Positions 24,595-34,030 are shown, counted from the first letter of the stretch. The stretch is 64,000 bases of DNA from Phocaeicola massiliensis B84634 = Timone 84634 = DSM 17679 = JCM 13223 (GCF_000382445.1 NZ_KB905472.1:2280602-2344601); one strand, 5' to 3'. Made by a program: numbers and translations. Notes: generated by a model from the letters alone, not told the origin.

Positions 24595-25967
24595 AACTAG
24601 TCCGGCTCCTGCTCCTCGCCTGCATCTGCATGATGGCATGCCGCCAACAACCGCAAAGCAATGAAGTGACAAACTACGATTTGCCGCAAATGAAAGACAG
24701 TGGAGAATTGGTGGTGCTGACCCTCAACAGCTCGACTTCTTATTTCAATTACCGGGGCGAACCCATGGGATTCCAATATGAATTGGCCGAACAGTTTGCC
24801 CGCTCGCTTGGTGTGAAGCTGAGGATGGAAACAGCCAAGAACACACACGACCTGGTACATAAATTACTGACCGGTGAAGGCGATTTGATAGCCTATAACC
24901 TCCCTATCACGAAGGAATTCAAAGACAGTGTAGAGTTTTGCGGCGAAGACATCATTACCCACCAAGTACTGGTGCAACGAAACAGCAACAAAGTCCCCCC
25001 TCTGCAGAATGTAACCGAACTGATTGGCAAAGAAGTATATGTGAAACCCGGCAAATATCTTGACCGCCTGATAAATCTGGACAAAGAACTGGGCGGAGGT
25101 ATCCTGATTCATAAAGTAGAGAATGACAGTGTTACCACCGAAGATCTCATTATGCAGGTTTCCAACGGCACCATCGATTATGCCGTCTGTGACAACGACC
25201 TTGCCAAGCTCAACAAAACATATTATCCGAACCTGAATATCTCTATGCCCATCAGTTTCGACCAACGCGCTTCGTGGGCGGTCAGAAAAACATCTCCCCT
25301 GCTGGCAGCAGCAGCCACCCAATGGCATCGGGAAAACATGACTTCCCCGTCTTACCGGGCAAGCAGCAAACGGTATTTTGAAATCAGCAAACGAATACCG
25401 CACGGTTCCATCCTGTCCATACAGAAAGGAAAAATATCCCACTATGACGAATTGTTCAAAAAGTACGCCAAAGAAATTGACTGGGACTGGCGGCTGCTGG
25501 CTTCGCTGGCCTACACGGAATCGAACTTCGATACGACCGCCGTCTCATGGGCAGGCGCCAAGGGATTAATGCAACTGATGCCGCGCACCGCACGTGCCAT
25601 GGGCGTCCCTGCCGGAATGGAACAGAACCCGGAAGAAAGCATCAAAGCCGCCGTGAAATACATTGCCGCCACTGCCAACTCTTTCCGCCGCATTCCCGAC
25701 CCCGATGAACGAATCAAGTTTATCCTGGCAGCCTATAATGCCGGCATCGGACACATCACAGATGCTATGGCCCTGGCCGAAAAATATGGAAAAAACAAAT
25801 ACATCTGGGACAATAATGTAGCCGACTATATTCTCTTGAAAAGCAACGAAGAATATTTCAATGACCCCCTCTGCAAGAATGGTTACTTCCGCGGAGTAGA
25901 AACCTTCAAGTTTGTAAAAGAAGTGATAAGCCGGGGCGAAGTCTACAAGAGCAAAATCAAGCACTGA
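24591..25967 (+). CDS. mltF: MltF-like membrane-bound lytic transglycosylase (lipoprotein)
   Basis: 458 residues. The signal peptide ends in a lipobox (CICMMAC, Cys about 17). Residues about 35-270 are a periplasmic solute-binding (SBP_bac_3) domain; residues about 290-440 are an SLT-type transglycosylase with the catalytic Glu in ASLAYTESNFD and the GAKGLMQLMPRTA and ILAAYNAGIGHI motifs. It cleaves peptidoglycan from the outer-membrane inner face; the binding domain probably senses a muropeptide. Its 3' end overlaps the convergent histidine kinase gene by 11 bp. Confidence 0.92.
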   Translation: MKLVRLLLLACICMMACRQQPQSNEVTNYDLPQMKDSGELVVLTLNSSTSYFNYRGEPMGFQYELAEQFARSLGVKLRMETAKNTHDLVHKLLTGEGDLIAYNLPITKEFKDSVEFCGEDIITHQVLVQRNSNKVPPLQNVTELIGKEVYVKPGKYLDRLINLDKELGGGILIHKVENDSVTTEDLIMQVSNGTIDYAVCDNDLAKLNKTYYPNLNISMPISFDQRASWAVRKTSPLLAAAATQWHRENMTSPSYRASSKRYFEISKRIPHGSILSIQKGKISHYDELFKKYAKEIDWDWRLLASLAYTESNFDTTAVSWAGAKGLMQLMPRTARAMGVPAGMEQNPEESIKAAVKYIAATANSFRRIPDPDERIKFILAAYNAGIGHITDAMALAEKYGKNKYIWDNNVADYILLKSNEEYFNDPLCKNGYFRGVETFKFVKEVISRGEVYKSKIKH

Positions 25968-27258
25968 AACGGATACGGAACCGTGTCAGTCCGTCGGAAT
26001 AGGTGCGCAAAGAGAACGTGCATCCGTGCTTCATCAGCACTTCACGAATAAATATCAGACCGATACCCTGTCCGTTGGGTTTGGTAGAAAAGAAAGGACT
26101 GAATAATTTCGCTTCCACCTCTTTGCTGATGCCGGCTCCCGTATCGGCAATCTCAAGCATGGTAGGAAAGACAGAAGTACGAATAAAAATATTGCCTTCC
26201 TCACCGATACTCTCGGCAGCATTCTTTATGATATTCACCAATACCTGTTCAAACAGGGAAGTATCCATGCGTACATGCGGATTTTCATCGCACAAAGTCA
26301 AGTGCAGCGTTATATTACGGTTGCGGCAAACAGTCTCCATAAACATTTTACAAGCCGCCACACGGTCGTTCAGAGAGACCAATTGCAATTGCGGTTCAGG
26401 AATTTTCACCACATTGGCAAAGTTAGTAATGAAACGGCTCATGCTATAACAGCGGTCCACGCATACTTTCATCACCTCACGAAGGTCTTCGGTATCGTCC
26501 ATACACTCCAAAGCACCATCCACTGTATCAAGAGTGGAAGTAATGCCCGCCACCGTATTGTTGACTTCATGCGCAATCATGCGAATCACCTTTTCGTAAG
26601 CCTTCTTTTCGGCCTTCACCACTTCGGAGGTCAGACTTTCTATCAGGATAAACGGATGCGCAAATCCCCGGTCTACAAACGAAAGACGCGAACAACGATA
26701 AATCATGGAGTCACTCAGACGAACCGTCTTGCTGGCATCTTTCGGTATGCGCTCTATCTCTTCTGCCAAAGGCGAGGTAAGTTCACAAAGCAAACGTCCC
26801 TTCACTTCATCGTCTGTCACATAATCCAGATAACGGAGCGCGGCAGCATTAATCATGGAGACATGTCCGTCAAGAGTCAGAATGATCAGTCCCATAGGAG
26901 ATACGCTGACCAGCAAATCAAGAAAATGATTTTGCTCGCGCAAGCGCAGTCGTTCGTCTTTCAACTGTTCCATCATGCGGTTGAATACAAGCACAATGCG
27001 GTCGGCTTCCTTCTGTCCCACCGGAGTGAGGCGACTGCTGAAATCCTGTTCGCGGAGTAAATCCATACCATTGCCGATAGTATCCAATGGTTTAATCACC
27101 TTGCGGTAAAAAAAGATAAGAAAGATGAGACTGAAAGTGATAATTCCCTCCACCATATAAAAGAGCATGCCGCGTTCCTTGAAAGAAAGTACCAACAGGA
27201 CTCCCCAAACCGCCACCAACAACAATGATAGAATGAAGAAAAAGAACTTCAGTTTCAT
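25957..27258 (-). CDS. Sensor histidine kinase of the sigma-54 efflux locus
   Basis: 433 residues. Two membrane segments (about 5-25 and 33-50) have hardly any periplasmic loop. A HAMP region (about 52-105), a PAS-like domain (about 110-205), the phospho-acceptor His in RMIAHEVNNTVAG (H230) and an ATPase with ADTGAGISKEV and NGQGIGLIFIREVL follow. HExNN is the NtrB/AtoS-type box that pairs with NtrC-type regulators. The near-absence of an external sensor loop suggests it senses within the membrane. It is the third gene of the TolC unit, 8 bp after its regulator. Confidence 0.93.
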   Translation of the reverse strand: MKLKFFFFILSLLLVAVWGVLLVLSFKERGMLFYMVEGIITFSLIFLIFFYRKVIKPLDTIGNGMDLLREQDFSSRLTPVGQKEADRIVLVFNRMMEQLKDERLRLREQNHFLDLLVSVSPMGLIILTLDGHVSMINAAALRYLDYVTDDEVKGRLLCELTSPLAEEIERIPKDASKTVRLSDSMIYRCSRLSFVDRGFAHPFILIESLTSEVVKAEKKAYEKVIRMIAHEVNNTVAGITSTLDTVDGALECMDDTEDLREVMKVCVDRCYSMSRFITNFANVVKIPEPQLQLVSLNDRVAACKMFMETVCRNRNITLHLTLCDENPHVRMDTSLFEQVLVNIIKNAAESIGEEGNIFIRTSVFPTMLEIADTGAGISKEVEAKLFSPFFSTKPNGQGIGLIFIREVLMKHGCTFSLRTYSDGLTRFRIRFSA

Positions 27259-27266
27259 TTTTTTAT

Positions 27267-28622
27267 TTAATCGTTTATCATAATATTATATTTTTCCAAC
27301 CTACGATAAAGAGCAGCGCGACTGATACCGAGTGCTGTTGCCACCTGTGACATGTTATTATTGTACTTCTCCAATGCCTGCAAAATCGTCTGCCTTTCAA
27401 TCTCTTCCAACGTCATACCCTGCAGATTAGAGCTCACTTTCGGCTCCACCGGGCATTGATATTGCGCTTTGAAGTCTTCGGACATCAACACCTGTTTGCC
27501 GCTCACCAGCAACGTACGCTCCACCAGGTTCTTCAATTCGCGGATATTCCCCGGATAAGGCAATCTGCTGAGATACTCCATCGCTTCGACCGTAAAATCC
27601 ACTTTAGGCAAACCGTTGGCTTCACATTGCTTATCGGCAAAGTAACGCACCAGCAACGGAATATCCTCACGGCGCTCGCGCAAGGCAGGAAGATGTACCG
27701 TTATCAGATTAATGCGATAAAACAAATCTTCACGGAAAGTATGTTCCCGAACCATCCGGGAAAGGTCGGCATTGGTGGCACTCACCACACGGATATCCAC
27801 CTTTCGCGGACGACTGTCGCCCAAGACCTCAAAGGTTTGCTCTTGCAGCACCCTAAGCAATTTGACTTGGCAACTCAAGTCCAAATCTCCTATCTCATCC
27901 AAGAAAATAGTTCCCTTGTCCGCCAGTTCAAAACGCCCCATACGGTCGGAAGTAGCATCCGTAAACGCTCCTTTTTTATGACCGAACATTTCACTCTCGA
28001 ACAAAGTATGTGAAATGCCGCCCAAGTTCACTTTCACAAACGGTTTCTTGGCACGGGAACTGTTGATATGCACTGCTTCTGCTATCAACTCCTTGCCGGT
28101 CCCGCTTTCACCGGTAATAAGTACGGAAGCATTGGTACGGGCTATCCTTTTAATGGTAGCCAGTACATCCATCAGCGGTTTACTCTTTCCGATGATATGG
28201 CTGCGGTCAAAGCCGTCATTATCCACCACCGGAGCTTCCGGTTTCTGCTTATCGGCAGTCAGTTCGAGAGCCGTTTCTATACGTTGCATCAAAGCGACAT
28301 TGTTCCACGGCTTCGTAATAAAGTCAAAAGCACCTGCCTGCATACCCTGAACAGCCAACTGAATGCTTCCCCATGCGGTCATCAATATCACAGGAACATC
28401 GGGCCGGAATATCTTCACTTGCTTTAAAAGCGTCAATCCTTCTTCTCCGGTGGTAGACAAGGTAAAATTCATATCCATCAATATCAATTGAGGAGCCACG
28501 GAACGCACAATCTCTATCGCTTCCCGAGGTCCTGCAACTGCCTGAACCTCATACTTTGCCCTCTTCAACATGAAGCTGAGAGAAGAACGGATGGCACTAT
28601 CATCATCTATAATCAATATCAT
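27267..28622 (-). CDS. NtrC-family sigma-54 response regulator
   Basis: 451 residues from the ATG at 28622 (MILIIDDDSAIRSS). The receiver has phospho-Asp 50 (LILMDMNF). The AAA+ domain has GESGTGKELIA, a GAFTDA version of the sigma-54 contact loop (usual form GAFTGA) and GTIFLDEIGDL. The FIS-type HTH at the C-terminus is ATALGISRAALYRRLEKY. It should bind the GTGTCCG palindromes found before tolC, the ATPase gene and the HlyD gene and activate sigma-54 polymerase there. It is co-transcribed with tolC and its kinase, so it is self-activating. Confidence 0.95.
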   Translation of the reverse strand: MILIIDDDSAIRSSLSFMLKRAKYEVQAVAGPREAIEIVRSVAPQLILMDMNFTLSTTGEEGLTLLKQVKIFRPDVPVILMTAWGSIQLAVQGMQAGAFDFITKPWNNVALMQRIETALELTADKQKPEAPVVDNDGFDRSHIIGKSKPLMDVLATIKRIARTNASVLITGESGTGKELIAEAVHINSSRAKKPFVKVNLGGISHTLFESEMFGHKKGAFTDATSDRMGRFELADKGTIFLDEIGDLDLSCQVKLLRVLQEQTFEVLGDSRPRKVDIRVVSATNADLSRMVREHTFREDLFYRINLITVHLPALRERREDIPLLVRYFADKQCEANGLPKVDFTVEAMEYLSRLPYPGNIRELKNLVERTLLVSGKQVLMSEDFKAQYQCPVEPKVSSNLQGMTLEEIERQTILQALEKYNNNMSQVATALGISRAALYRRLEKYNIMIND

Positions 28623-28652
28623 AATGATGCAAAAATAAAAATTATTATTCAA

Positions 28653-30143
28653 TTACTGCTTGATAATCTTCTCAAAATCGGCATCAATACCCGTATTGTC
28701 CGTAAAGTCCCACAAAGTAAGACTGCGAATCTGATAGTAATAAGACCAATAGGCATACAATTCATTGATGTGTTTCTGTCTTGCCTCATCCTTCTTCAAC
28801 TGAGAATCGTTCAGGTCGAGCGTGGAAATCTTTCCAATCATAAAAGTCTCCACATTGGTATTATAACGCTTCTCGGCAATCTTATCTGCTTCATTTGCTA
28901 TCTGAAGCTGCATCTGCTGATTATTAAACTGCTCTACGAGGATAAAAAGGTCTTGATTGAAGTTCATGGTTTCCTGACGCAATCTGCTTTCCACCACATC
29001 GCGGTTACTCTTTGCAATCTTCACCTTTCCCCGACGTTTCCCCCAGTCCAGGATAGGAATCTTGAAACCGACTTCCACTATCTGATTATCCTTCAGATTA
29101 TGATAAACGGTATTCAGTTCATTATTCGTTCCCGTAAAGCCGACCTGCGCATACAAGGTTATCTCACGAAGATCACCTTTCGCCTTTGCTACTTCATAAT
29201 CAGCCTCCAACTGACGGCGGCGGATATTCTGGGCAAAAGAGTTATTGGTCAACGCTTTATCGAGCACATCATCATAATTAAGCAAAACCGAAGGAATACT
29301 TTCCGGAACCACCGGCTCCAAATCTTCATCCTCACTCAATGCCAAAAAAGAACGGAGCTGAAACATACGGCTTTTCAGAGTACTCTCATTATCAGTCAGA
29401 GTAGAACGGGCATCCAGCACATTCAATTCCAACTGCAACAAATCATTTTCACTAATTTGCCCCATGCTGCGCTTGGCCTTCGCCACTTCATGCAGCTTTT
29501 GTGCATTTTCCAAATTCTGCCGGGCTATATTCACATTCTCTTTTGCCAACAAAAGATTGAAAAAATAATTAATGGTCGTTCTTGTCACATTCTCGGTAGC
29601 ACTGAGGAATGAGGCTTTTGCTTCAGCATATCTCACAGGCTCTATGCGACGATCCCACTTAATATTATTTACACCGAAAATAGGCTGGTTCAACGTCAGG
29701 GCAATAGGCACGGACATATAGCGTTTGGATTTATCGCCATCCAACTGTTTCAAGAAATCAAGAGAAGAGTTCAACGAAAGCGTACCACCCGTAAACCAAA
29801 TACTTTGATCAATGGACAGTTCGCCACTCATCTGCAAATTATTGTTACGGACATACGTATAAGTACCATCTTCCTGCTGGTATGAATTATATTTCTTATT
29901 ATAGCTGGGCAGTGTTGCCTTCAAATTCATTTCCGGCAAAAGGTTGGCGCGAAATGTGCGGTATTCCCAATAAGCAGTTTTCAACTCATTCAATGCCACA
30001 GCTGCATCCACACTCTGAGTGCGGGCTATCACAATGGCCTCGTCAAGCGTAATGGAACGTCGATGTTCTTTAACTTGCGTCTGCGCTCCGGCAGTCATCG
30101 AAAGAGCGATGACCATAAACAAAGATATTACTTTTTTCTTCAT
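28653..30143 (-). CDS. TolC-family outer-membrane efflux protein
   Basis: 496 residues from the ATG at 30143, where a signal peptide (MKKKVISLFMVIALSMTAGAQ) starts; the frame is open further upstream but that part covers the promoter. It begins the mature part with RRSITLDEAIVIARTQSVD and contains the two OEP repeats with long coiled helices (NVNIARQNLENAQKLHEVAKAK and LFILVEQFNNQQMQLQ). It should form the trimeric outer-membrane channel for the HlyD/MacB-type components in this locus. It is the first gene of unit 3 of the sigma-54 regulon. Confidence 0.92.
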   Translation of the reverse strand: MKKKVISLFMVIALSMTAGAQTQVKEHRRSITLDEAIVIARTQSVDAAVALNELKTAYWEYRTFRANLLPEMNLKATLPSYNKKYNSYQQEDGTYTYVRNNNLQMSGELSIDQSIWFTGGTLSLNSSLDFLKQLDGDKSKRYMSVPIALTLNQPIFGVNNIKWDRRIEPVRYAEAKASFLSATENVTRTTINYFFNLLLAKENVNIARQNLENAQKLHEVAKAKRSMGQISENDLLQLELNVLDARSTLTDNESTLKSRMFQLRSFLALSEDEDLEPVVPESIPSVLLNYDDVLDKALTNNSFAQNIRRRQLEADYEVAKAKGDLREITLYAQVGFTGTNNELNTVYHNLKDNQIVEVGFKIPILDWGKRRGKVKIAKSNRDVVESRLRQETMNFNQDLFILVEQFNNQQMQLQIANEADKIAEKRYNTNVETFMIGKISTLDLNDSQLKKDEARQKHINELYAYWSYYYQIRSLTLWDFTDNTGIDADFEKIIKQ

Positions 30144-30173
30144 TGTCTTATGCTTCTTTTTTGCAAGAGAGTA

Positions 30174-30251
30174 AACAAATGGTATGCCAAAAACATATAT
30201 CACTGAATAATAACAAGTTAATATAAAAATAGAGTGTCCGATTTCGGACAC
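30174..30251 (-). promoter_or_regulatory. Sigma-54 promoter and activator site of the tolC-regulator-kinase unit
   Basis: UAS palindrome GTGTCCGATTTCGGACAC (30234-30251, extended by AGA/TCT). -24/-12 element on the minus strand TTGGCATACCATTTGTT (30190-30174), GG-N10-G as for sigma-54 but with GT in place of GC. The UAS centre lies 54.5 bp from the first G of the -24 box, the same as in the other two units. Confidence 0.85.
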
Positions 30252-30279
30252 TCTATTCATATACGAACAGCTGATTATA

Positions 30280-30551
30280 GCTGTTTCAGAAAAGACCTTG
30301 AAGTTTTCATTAAAGATGGAAGAGTCTTTAAAAAAGACCTTGAAGTTTTTTAAAAAGGTCAAGGTCTTTTTAGGAAAGGAGAATTGATGAAATCTCCTTT
30401 CACACATAACGGTGCTCAAACGTCCTATTCATGGGGACTTTCGTGTGAAAGCAACCTTCATTGTTTCTCTTCACATCAAACCCCGATGAACAAAGGAATT
30501 CAATGAGTGCGATGCGTGAAAGCAACTTTTATCAACTTCCTTTTCATACTC
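30280..30551. other. Hairpin-rich intergenic region
   Basis: A repeated AAAAGACCTTGAAGTTTT motif (30289-30306 and 30333-30350), a 13-bp stem (30331-30343 / 30359-30371), a 9-bp stem GAAAGGAGA / TCTCCTTTC (30374-30382 / 30393-30401), and a TTTCACAC / GTGTGAAA pair plus a direct repeat GTGAAAGCAAC. The region lies after the stop of the last permease of unit 2 and before the tolC promoter. I see no gene here. Confidence 0.65.
30331..30371. terminator. Likely terminator of the ATPase-permease unit
   Basis: 13-bp perfect stem AAAAAGACCTTGA / TCAAGGTCTTTTT with T-runs on both sides, about 180 bp after the permease stop on the minus strand. Confidence 0.65.
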
Positions 30552-31850
30552 TTATTCCCCATGCAAAGCCTCAGCCGGCTGAATCTTCATGGCCTGGCGA
30601 GCCGGGAACCAAATACTGAACACCACTACTACCAACAAAAGGAAATAAGTAAGTATTCCTCCGACAATAAAACGTCCCAAGCTCCATTCTACCGGCCACG
30701 TATTCACCAAATCGGCAACGCCTAAATTGTAAGCAACAATCAATGCCGGAATATAAGCGAAAGTAACCAACAAAATCCCCTCTCCCATCAAGAGCCGCAT
30801 AAGGCTGTGAGGAGTAGCTCCCGAAGTGATTCGGATGGCAAGTTCCTCCCGACGGTGTTGGGTACGGAACCAAAAAGTGCCAAGTACCGCCAAGAATGCA
30901 TTAATCAAGAAGAAACCGGCAATAGCAAGGTAAGTATAAAGTTCACTGCGATAGTCCGACAATTGCTCATTGCGGAACTCACTCATCGGACGCATATCTG
31001 CCAAATAAAGATTGCCTACACGAAGCTGTTTCTTCATTTCCTTGCGGAAAGCCTCTACAAAACCGGGGCGATCGGCATCCGCCTTTACGCGAATAAACAA
31101 GTCCTGATAAGGAATGCTGGCATAGGTGCATTTAAATCCATCATTACGGACATAATAAAACGCTGCTTGTTGCGAGGTATATTCATTGTACTTCTGATTT
31201 TCACAAACAGCAGATACCCGGACAGAATCACTTCCATCTTTATTAAAGCTCACAAGCTTACCCACCATTTCCACACCTTTGCGGGGCGTATATTCTTTGC
31301 TTCCTTTTCCACTTATCAGGTAACGGGCAAGATTGTCCGTCATCACCATTTCTTCTGGACGGGCACGTTTTGAAAGTTCTTCGGGAGAGCATCCGTCTGC
31401 CCCCTTTACTCCAAACACAGAGAAATAACCGGGGCTGACCATGCGCGTATAAGCACCTGCCTGCAAAGTATCATAAAAAACAGTCTTAAACCCATTCTTC
31501 CACACATAATGAAAATGCATGCGGGTATAGCACAAATCCTTCACGGCAGGATGACGCTTCAAGCGATTACAGAACTCCAGATATTCACCGGTCATCATCT
31601 CGGGAGAGCGAGTGGTTGTATCTCGTTCCAGACTCTCCTGAGGTAATACGCCCACTTGGATGTAATAGACATTTTCCCATTCAAAGCCAAGAGATTTCTG
31701 TCCGTTGACCGCCACGGCATATACATAGTCCACAGCATACCACAAGGAAGTGGCAATCACAAATATTCCGGCCACCAAAAGAAGATTGGCACGAAGGTTG
31801 TTCTTTATAATTTTTAATATATGTATCAACATGGTTTCAGAGTTTTTCAT
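30552..31850 (-). CDS. MacB/FtsX-type ABC permease
   Basis: 432 residues. There is one N-terminal membrane helix (ANLLLVAGIFVIATSLWYAVDYVY), a large periplasmic domain (about 45-285) and three C-terminal helices (about 290-425, for example YLAIAGFFLINAFLAVLGTFWF), the MacB/FtsX layout. It ends FSIWFPARQAMKIQPAEALHGE, where the P-A-x-x-A-M-K-I-x-P-x-E-A-L signature is diagnostic. It overlaps the previous permease by 14 bp. Four such permeases share one ATPase gene here; which pairings form transporters is not visible. Mechanotransmission with a TolC channel is the expected mode. Confidence 0.88.
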   Translation of the reverse strand: MKNSETMLIHILKIIKNNLRANLLLVAGIFVIATSLWYAVDYVYAVAVNGQKSLGFEWENVYYIQVGVLPQESLERDTTTRSPEMMTGEYLEFCNRLKRHPAVKDLCYTRMHFHYVWKNGFKTVFYDTLQAGAYTRMVSPGYFSVFGVKGADGCSPEELSKRARPEEMVMTDNLARYLISGKGSKEYTPRKGVEMVGKLVSFNKDGSDSVRVSAVCENQKYNEYTSQQAAFYYVRNDGFKCTYASIPYQDLFIRVKADADRPGFVEAFRKEMKKQLRVGNLYLADMRPMSEFRNEQLSDYRSELYTYLAIAGFFLINAFLAVLGTFWFRTQHRREELAIRITSGATPHSLMRLLMGEGILLVTFAYIPALIVAYNLGVADLVNTWPVEWSLGRFIVGGILTYFLLLVVVVFSIWFPARQAMKIQPAEALHGE

Positions 31851-33111
31851 TCAACGAATCTACAATTGGAGTATGCGCCACTCTCCATGCAGGCACGTAT
31901 GCCGAAAACATATTGAGTATCAAGCAAAAGCCAAATGCAATGAGAAATATCACAGGACTTACCATAGAGGCATTCATTGTGGCAGTGGCTCCCCATACGG
32001 TTTGCAACAACCAGTCGCTCATCAACCACAAGAACAGATAAGCCAATGCCAACCCCAATAATCCGCCCATAACCGTCAGTACCAGATTTTCGTTCAGCAC
32101 TTGCCATACTAGCTCATTGCGAGTCGCACCAAAAGCCTTGCGGATGCCAAGTTCTTCCAAACGACGGCGCATACGGGTATTGGTCAGTCCACTCAAATTG
32201 ATGGCAGGAACCAAAAGAATAATCAGTATCATAATACCATATTTCCAGAAATTGGCATTCAGATTCTCGTATTGATTGGCAAACTTACGATTGAGCTGCA
32301 TACGGAAATTATCAGGTTGTCCCATCAATTGCAATTCCATATCACCCAATGTCGTGTTTATCTGCGCCACACCGCGAGCCACTTCATTGCGAATAGCATC
32401 GAAATCATCGGTAGAACGGGCAAGAATGGTAATAACATTATTACCACTGGTTTGACCTGCCTCCGCTTCACTGGCAATAGCGTTTGAGGTATAAGGAGCA
32501 TATACTTCACTCCATGTAAACTCACAAAAACGATTCACGTCATCCACCACTCCACATACTGTATAGGCAGCAAAGTTAACCAGAATATCCTTTCCTATGG
32601 CATTCTCTGCCCCTCCGAAAAGCCGGCGTGCCACACTCTTGGCTATGACAGCTTGCTTCATCCCCGATTGGAAATCAGCTTCCGTAAAAGGCTTGCCCGC
32701 CAAGAAACGGAATTGATATACTTTCCAGAAGGCGGCATCGGTCAACATAAGCGGAGTATTCATTTCTTCGTCGGAACCGACGGTACCCACAAGAACCTCT
32801 CCTCCCTCGTAAGTGGCAGTAACTGCTTCCGGAGTAGTCAATGGATAAAATATCTCCTTTACCAACCACAACGAAGGACGGGAATGCCCTGCACTATTGG
32901 GGTCTTTTTTATCATAAACAGTACGTTCCCACTTGACATAAAGCGAACGGGAACGGTTCACTTCGGGGGCATAATCTGCCGTCTTTGCCTGATACACAAT
33001 CAATATCACCATAATCAGAGCTATGGCAAGTGCGGTGCCCAAAACGGTTATCACACTCAACAAAGGTTGATTACGCAACTGAAAAAAGGCTTGTTGTATT
33101 ATCTTTTTCAT
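31837..33111 (-). CDS. MacB/FtsX-type ABC permease
   Basis: 424 residues with the same topology as its neighbour: N-terminal helix (SVITVLGTALAIALIMVILIVYQ), periplasmic domain, and three C-terminal helices (IMILIILLVPAINLSGLTNTRMRRRLEELGIRKAFGATRNELVWQVL). The IRKAFGATR coupling motif that contacts the ATPase is clear. It belongs to the subgroup with a conserved NLSG segment, as does the permease at 35465-36769, whereas the other two are of the PAEAL type; each unit therefore holds one of each kind. Confidence 0.88.
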   Translation of the reverse strand: MKKIIQQAFFQLRNQPLLSVITVLGTALAIALIMVILIVYQAKTADYAPEVNRSRSLYVKWERTVYDKKDPNSAGHSRPSLWLVKEIFYPLTTPEAVTATYEGGEVLVGTVGSDEEMNTPLMLTDAAFWKVYQFRFLAGKPFTEADFQSGMKQAVIAKSVARRLFGGAENAIGKDILVNFAAYTVCGVVDDVNRFCEFTWSEVYAPYTSNAIASEAEAGQTSGNNVITILARSTDDFDAIRNEVARGVAQINTTLGDMELQLMGQPDNFRMQLNRKFANQYENLNANFWKYGIMILIILLVPAINLSGLTNTRMRRRLEELGIRKAFGATRNELVWQVLNENLVLTVMGGLLGLALAYLFLWLMSDWLLQTVWGATATMNASMVSPVIFLIAFGFCLILNMFSAYVPAWRVAHTPIVDSLNEKL

Positions 33112-33152
33112 TTACACTAAAATTTATTTCATCATTTTATTTATATATATTC

Positions 33153-33254
33153 TTATTCCTCATACAGCGCTTCGGCAGGCTGAATCTTCATAGCTTGTGT
33201 AGCAGGCATCCAAATGCCAAAAACAATCATTAGCGCCATCAATAACCGATAACG
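33153..33254 (-). pseudogene. Remnant of a deleted FtsX-type permease
   Basis: On the minus strand the last about 33 codons of a permease survive, ending IVFGIWMPATQAMKIQPAEALYEE and a TAA at 33155-33153. They align with the end of the permease at 30552-31850 (FSIWFPARQAMKIQPAEALHGE). Upstream an in-frame stop appears at once and only about 40 bp separates it from the ATPase stop, so about 1.2 kb has been lost. It lies between the ATPase gene and the next permease in unit 2. Confidence 0.85.
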
Positions 33255-33296
33255 CTAATGGCAAAGAAGCAACAATCCTATCTACCAAAACAGGTT

Positions 33297-33962
33297 TTAC
33301 ATCACCTGACGTCCGTCAAAGAAGCGAATCGTGCGTGAAGTCTGTTTGGCTTGTTCTTCATTGTGAGTTACCATTACAATGGTGCGTCCGTCTTCCTTAT
33401 TCAGTTTATGCAACAATTCCATCACTTCCGCACCCATCTTTGAATCCAAATTACCGGTGGGCTCATCGGCAAGGATTATTTCAGGATTACCGACAATGGC
33501 ACGCGCAATGGCTACACGCTGGCATTGACCACCCGACAATTGAGTGGGCATGTGGCGCATACGATGGCTCAGCCCTACACGCTCCAACACTTCCTTAGCC
33601 AAACGGGTACGTTCTTTGGCCGGCATCTTTCTATAGAGCAAAGGAAGCTCTACATTGTCAATCACATTCAATGAGTTAATCAGATGGAAAGACTGGAAAA
33701 CAAAACCAAGTGTCTTGTTACGAAAAGCCGCCAATTCTTTGTCTTTCATATTTTCTACCGACGTACCGTTTATCTCAATCTTACCGCTACTGGGTGCATC
33801 CAACAGCCCCATGATATTCAAGAGAGTAGATTTTCCACATCCTGAGGGACCCATGATACTCACAAACTCACCTTTTTCCACATCCAGATTTACATTCTCA
33901 AGTGCCAAGGTCTCAATTTCATTTGTACGGTAAATCTTGTTGATGCCGGTTAATTTAATCAT
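33297..33962 (-). CDS. MacB/LolD-type ABC ATPase
   Basis: 221 residues from the ATG at 33962 (MIKLTGINKIY); two in-frame ATGs lie up to 12 bp further upstream. It has Walker A GPSGCGKST, Q-loop FVFQSFHL, ABC signature LSGGQCQRVAIA, Walker B EIILADEPTGNLDS and switch His in VMVTHNEE. It is a LolD/MacB-class ATPase, which works outside the membrane transport path to drive periplasmic conformational change. It is the only ATPase gene in the locus and starts unit 2 of the sigma-54 regulon, so it presumably serves all four permeases. Confidence 0.94.
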   Translation of the reverse strand: MIKLTGINKIYRTNEIETLALENVNLDVEKGEFVSIMGPSGCGKSTLLNIMGLLDAPSSGKIEINGTSVENMKDKELAAFRNKTLGFVFQSFHLINSLNVIDNVELPLLYRKMPAKERTRLAKEVLERVGLSHRMRHMPTQLSGGQCQRVAIARAIVGNPEIILADEPTGNLDSKMGAEVMELLHKLNKEDGRTIVMVTHNEEQAKQTSRTIRFFDGRQVM

Positions 33963-34030
33963 TGCCATAATCATTTTATTTTAAATTGTTATTATTATCT
34001 TCATTAAAAGTTCGCTGTTGTCTTTCAACA

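Noticed and set aside
28488-29612. 374-codon plus-strand frame opposite tolC and the response regulator
   Set aside because: Ile/His-rich product typical of antisense frames; both opposite genes are certain.
30144-30419. 92-residue N-terminal extension of the TolC protein
   Set aside because: It would cover the sigma-54 promoter and activator site, and the signal peptide starts at the ATG at 30143.
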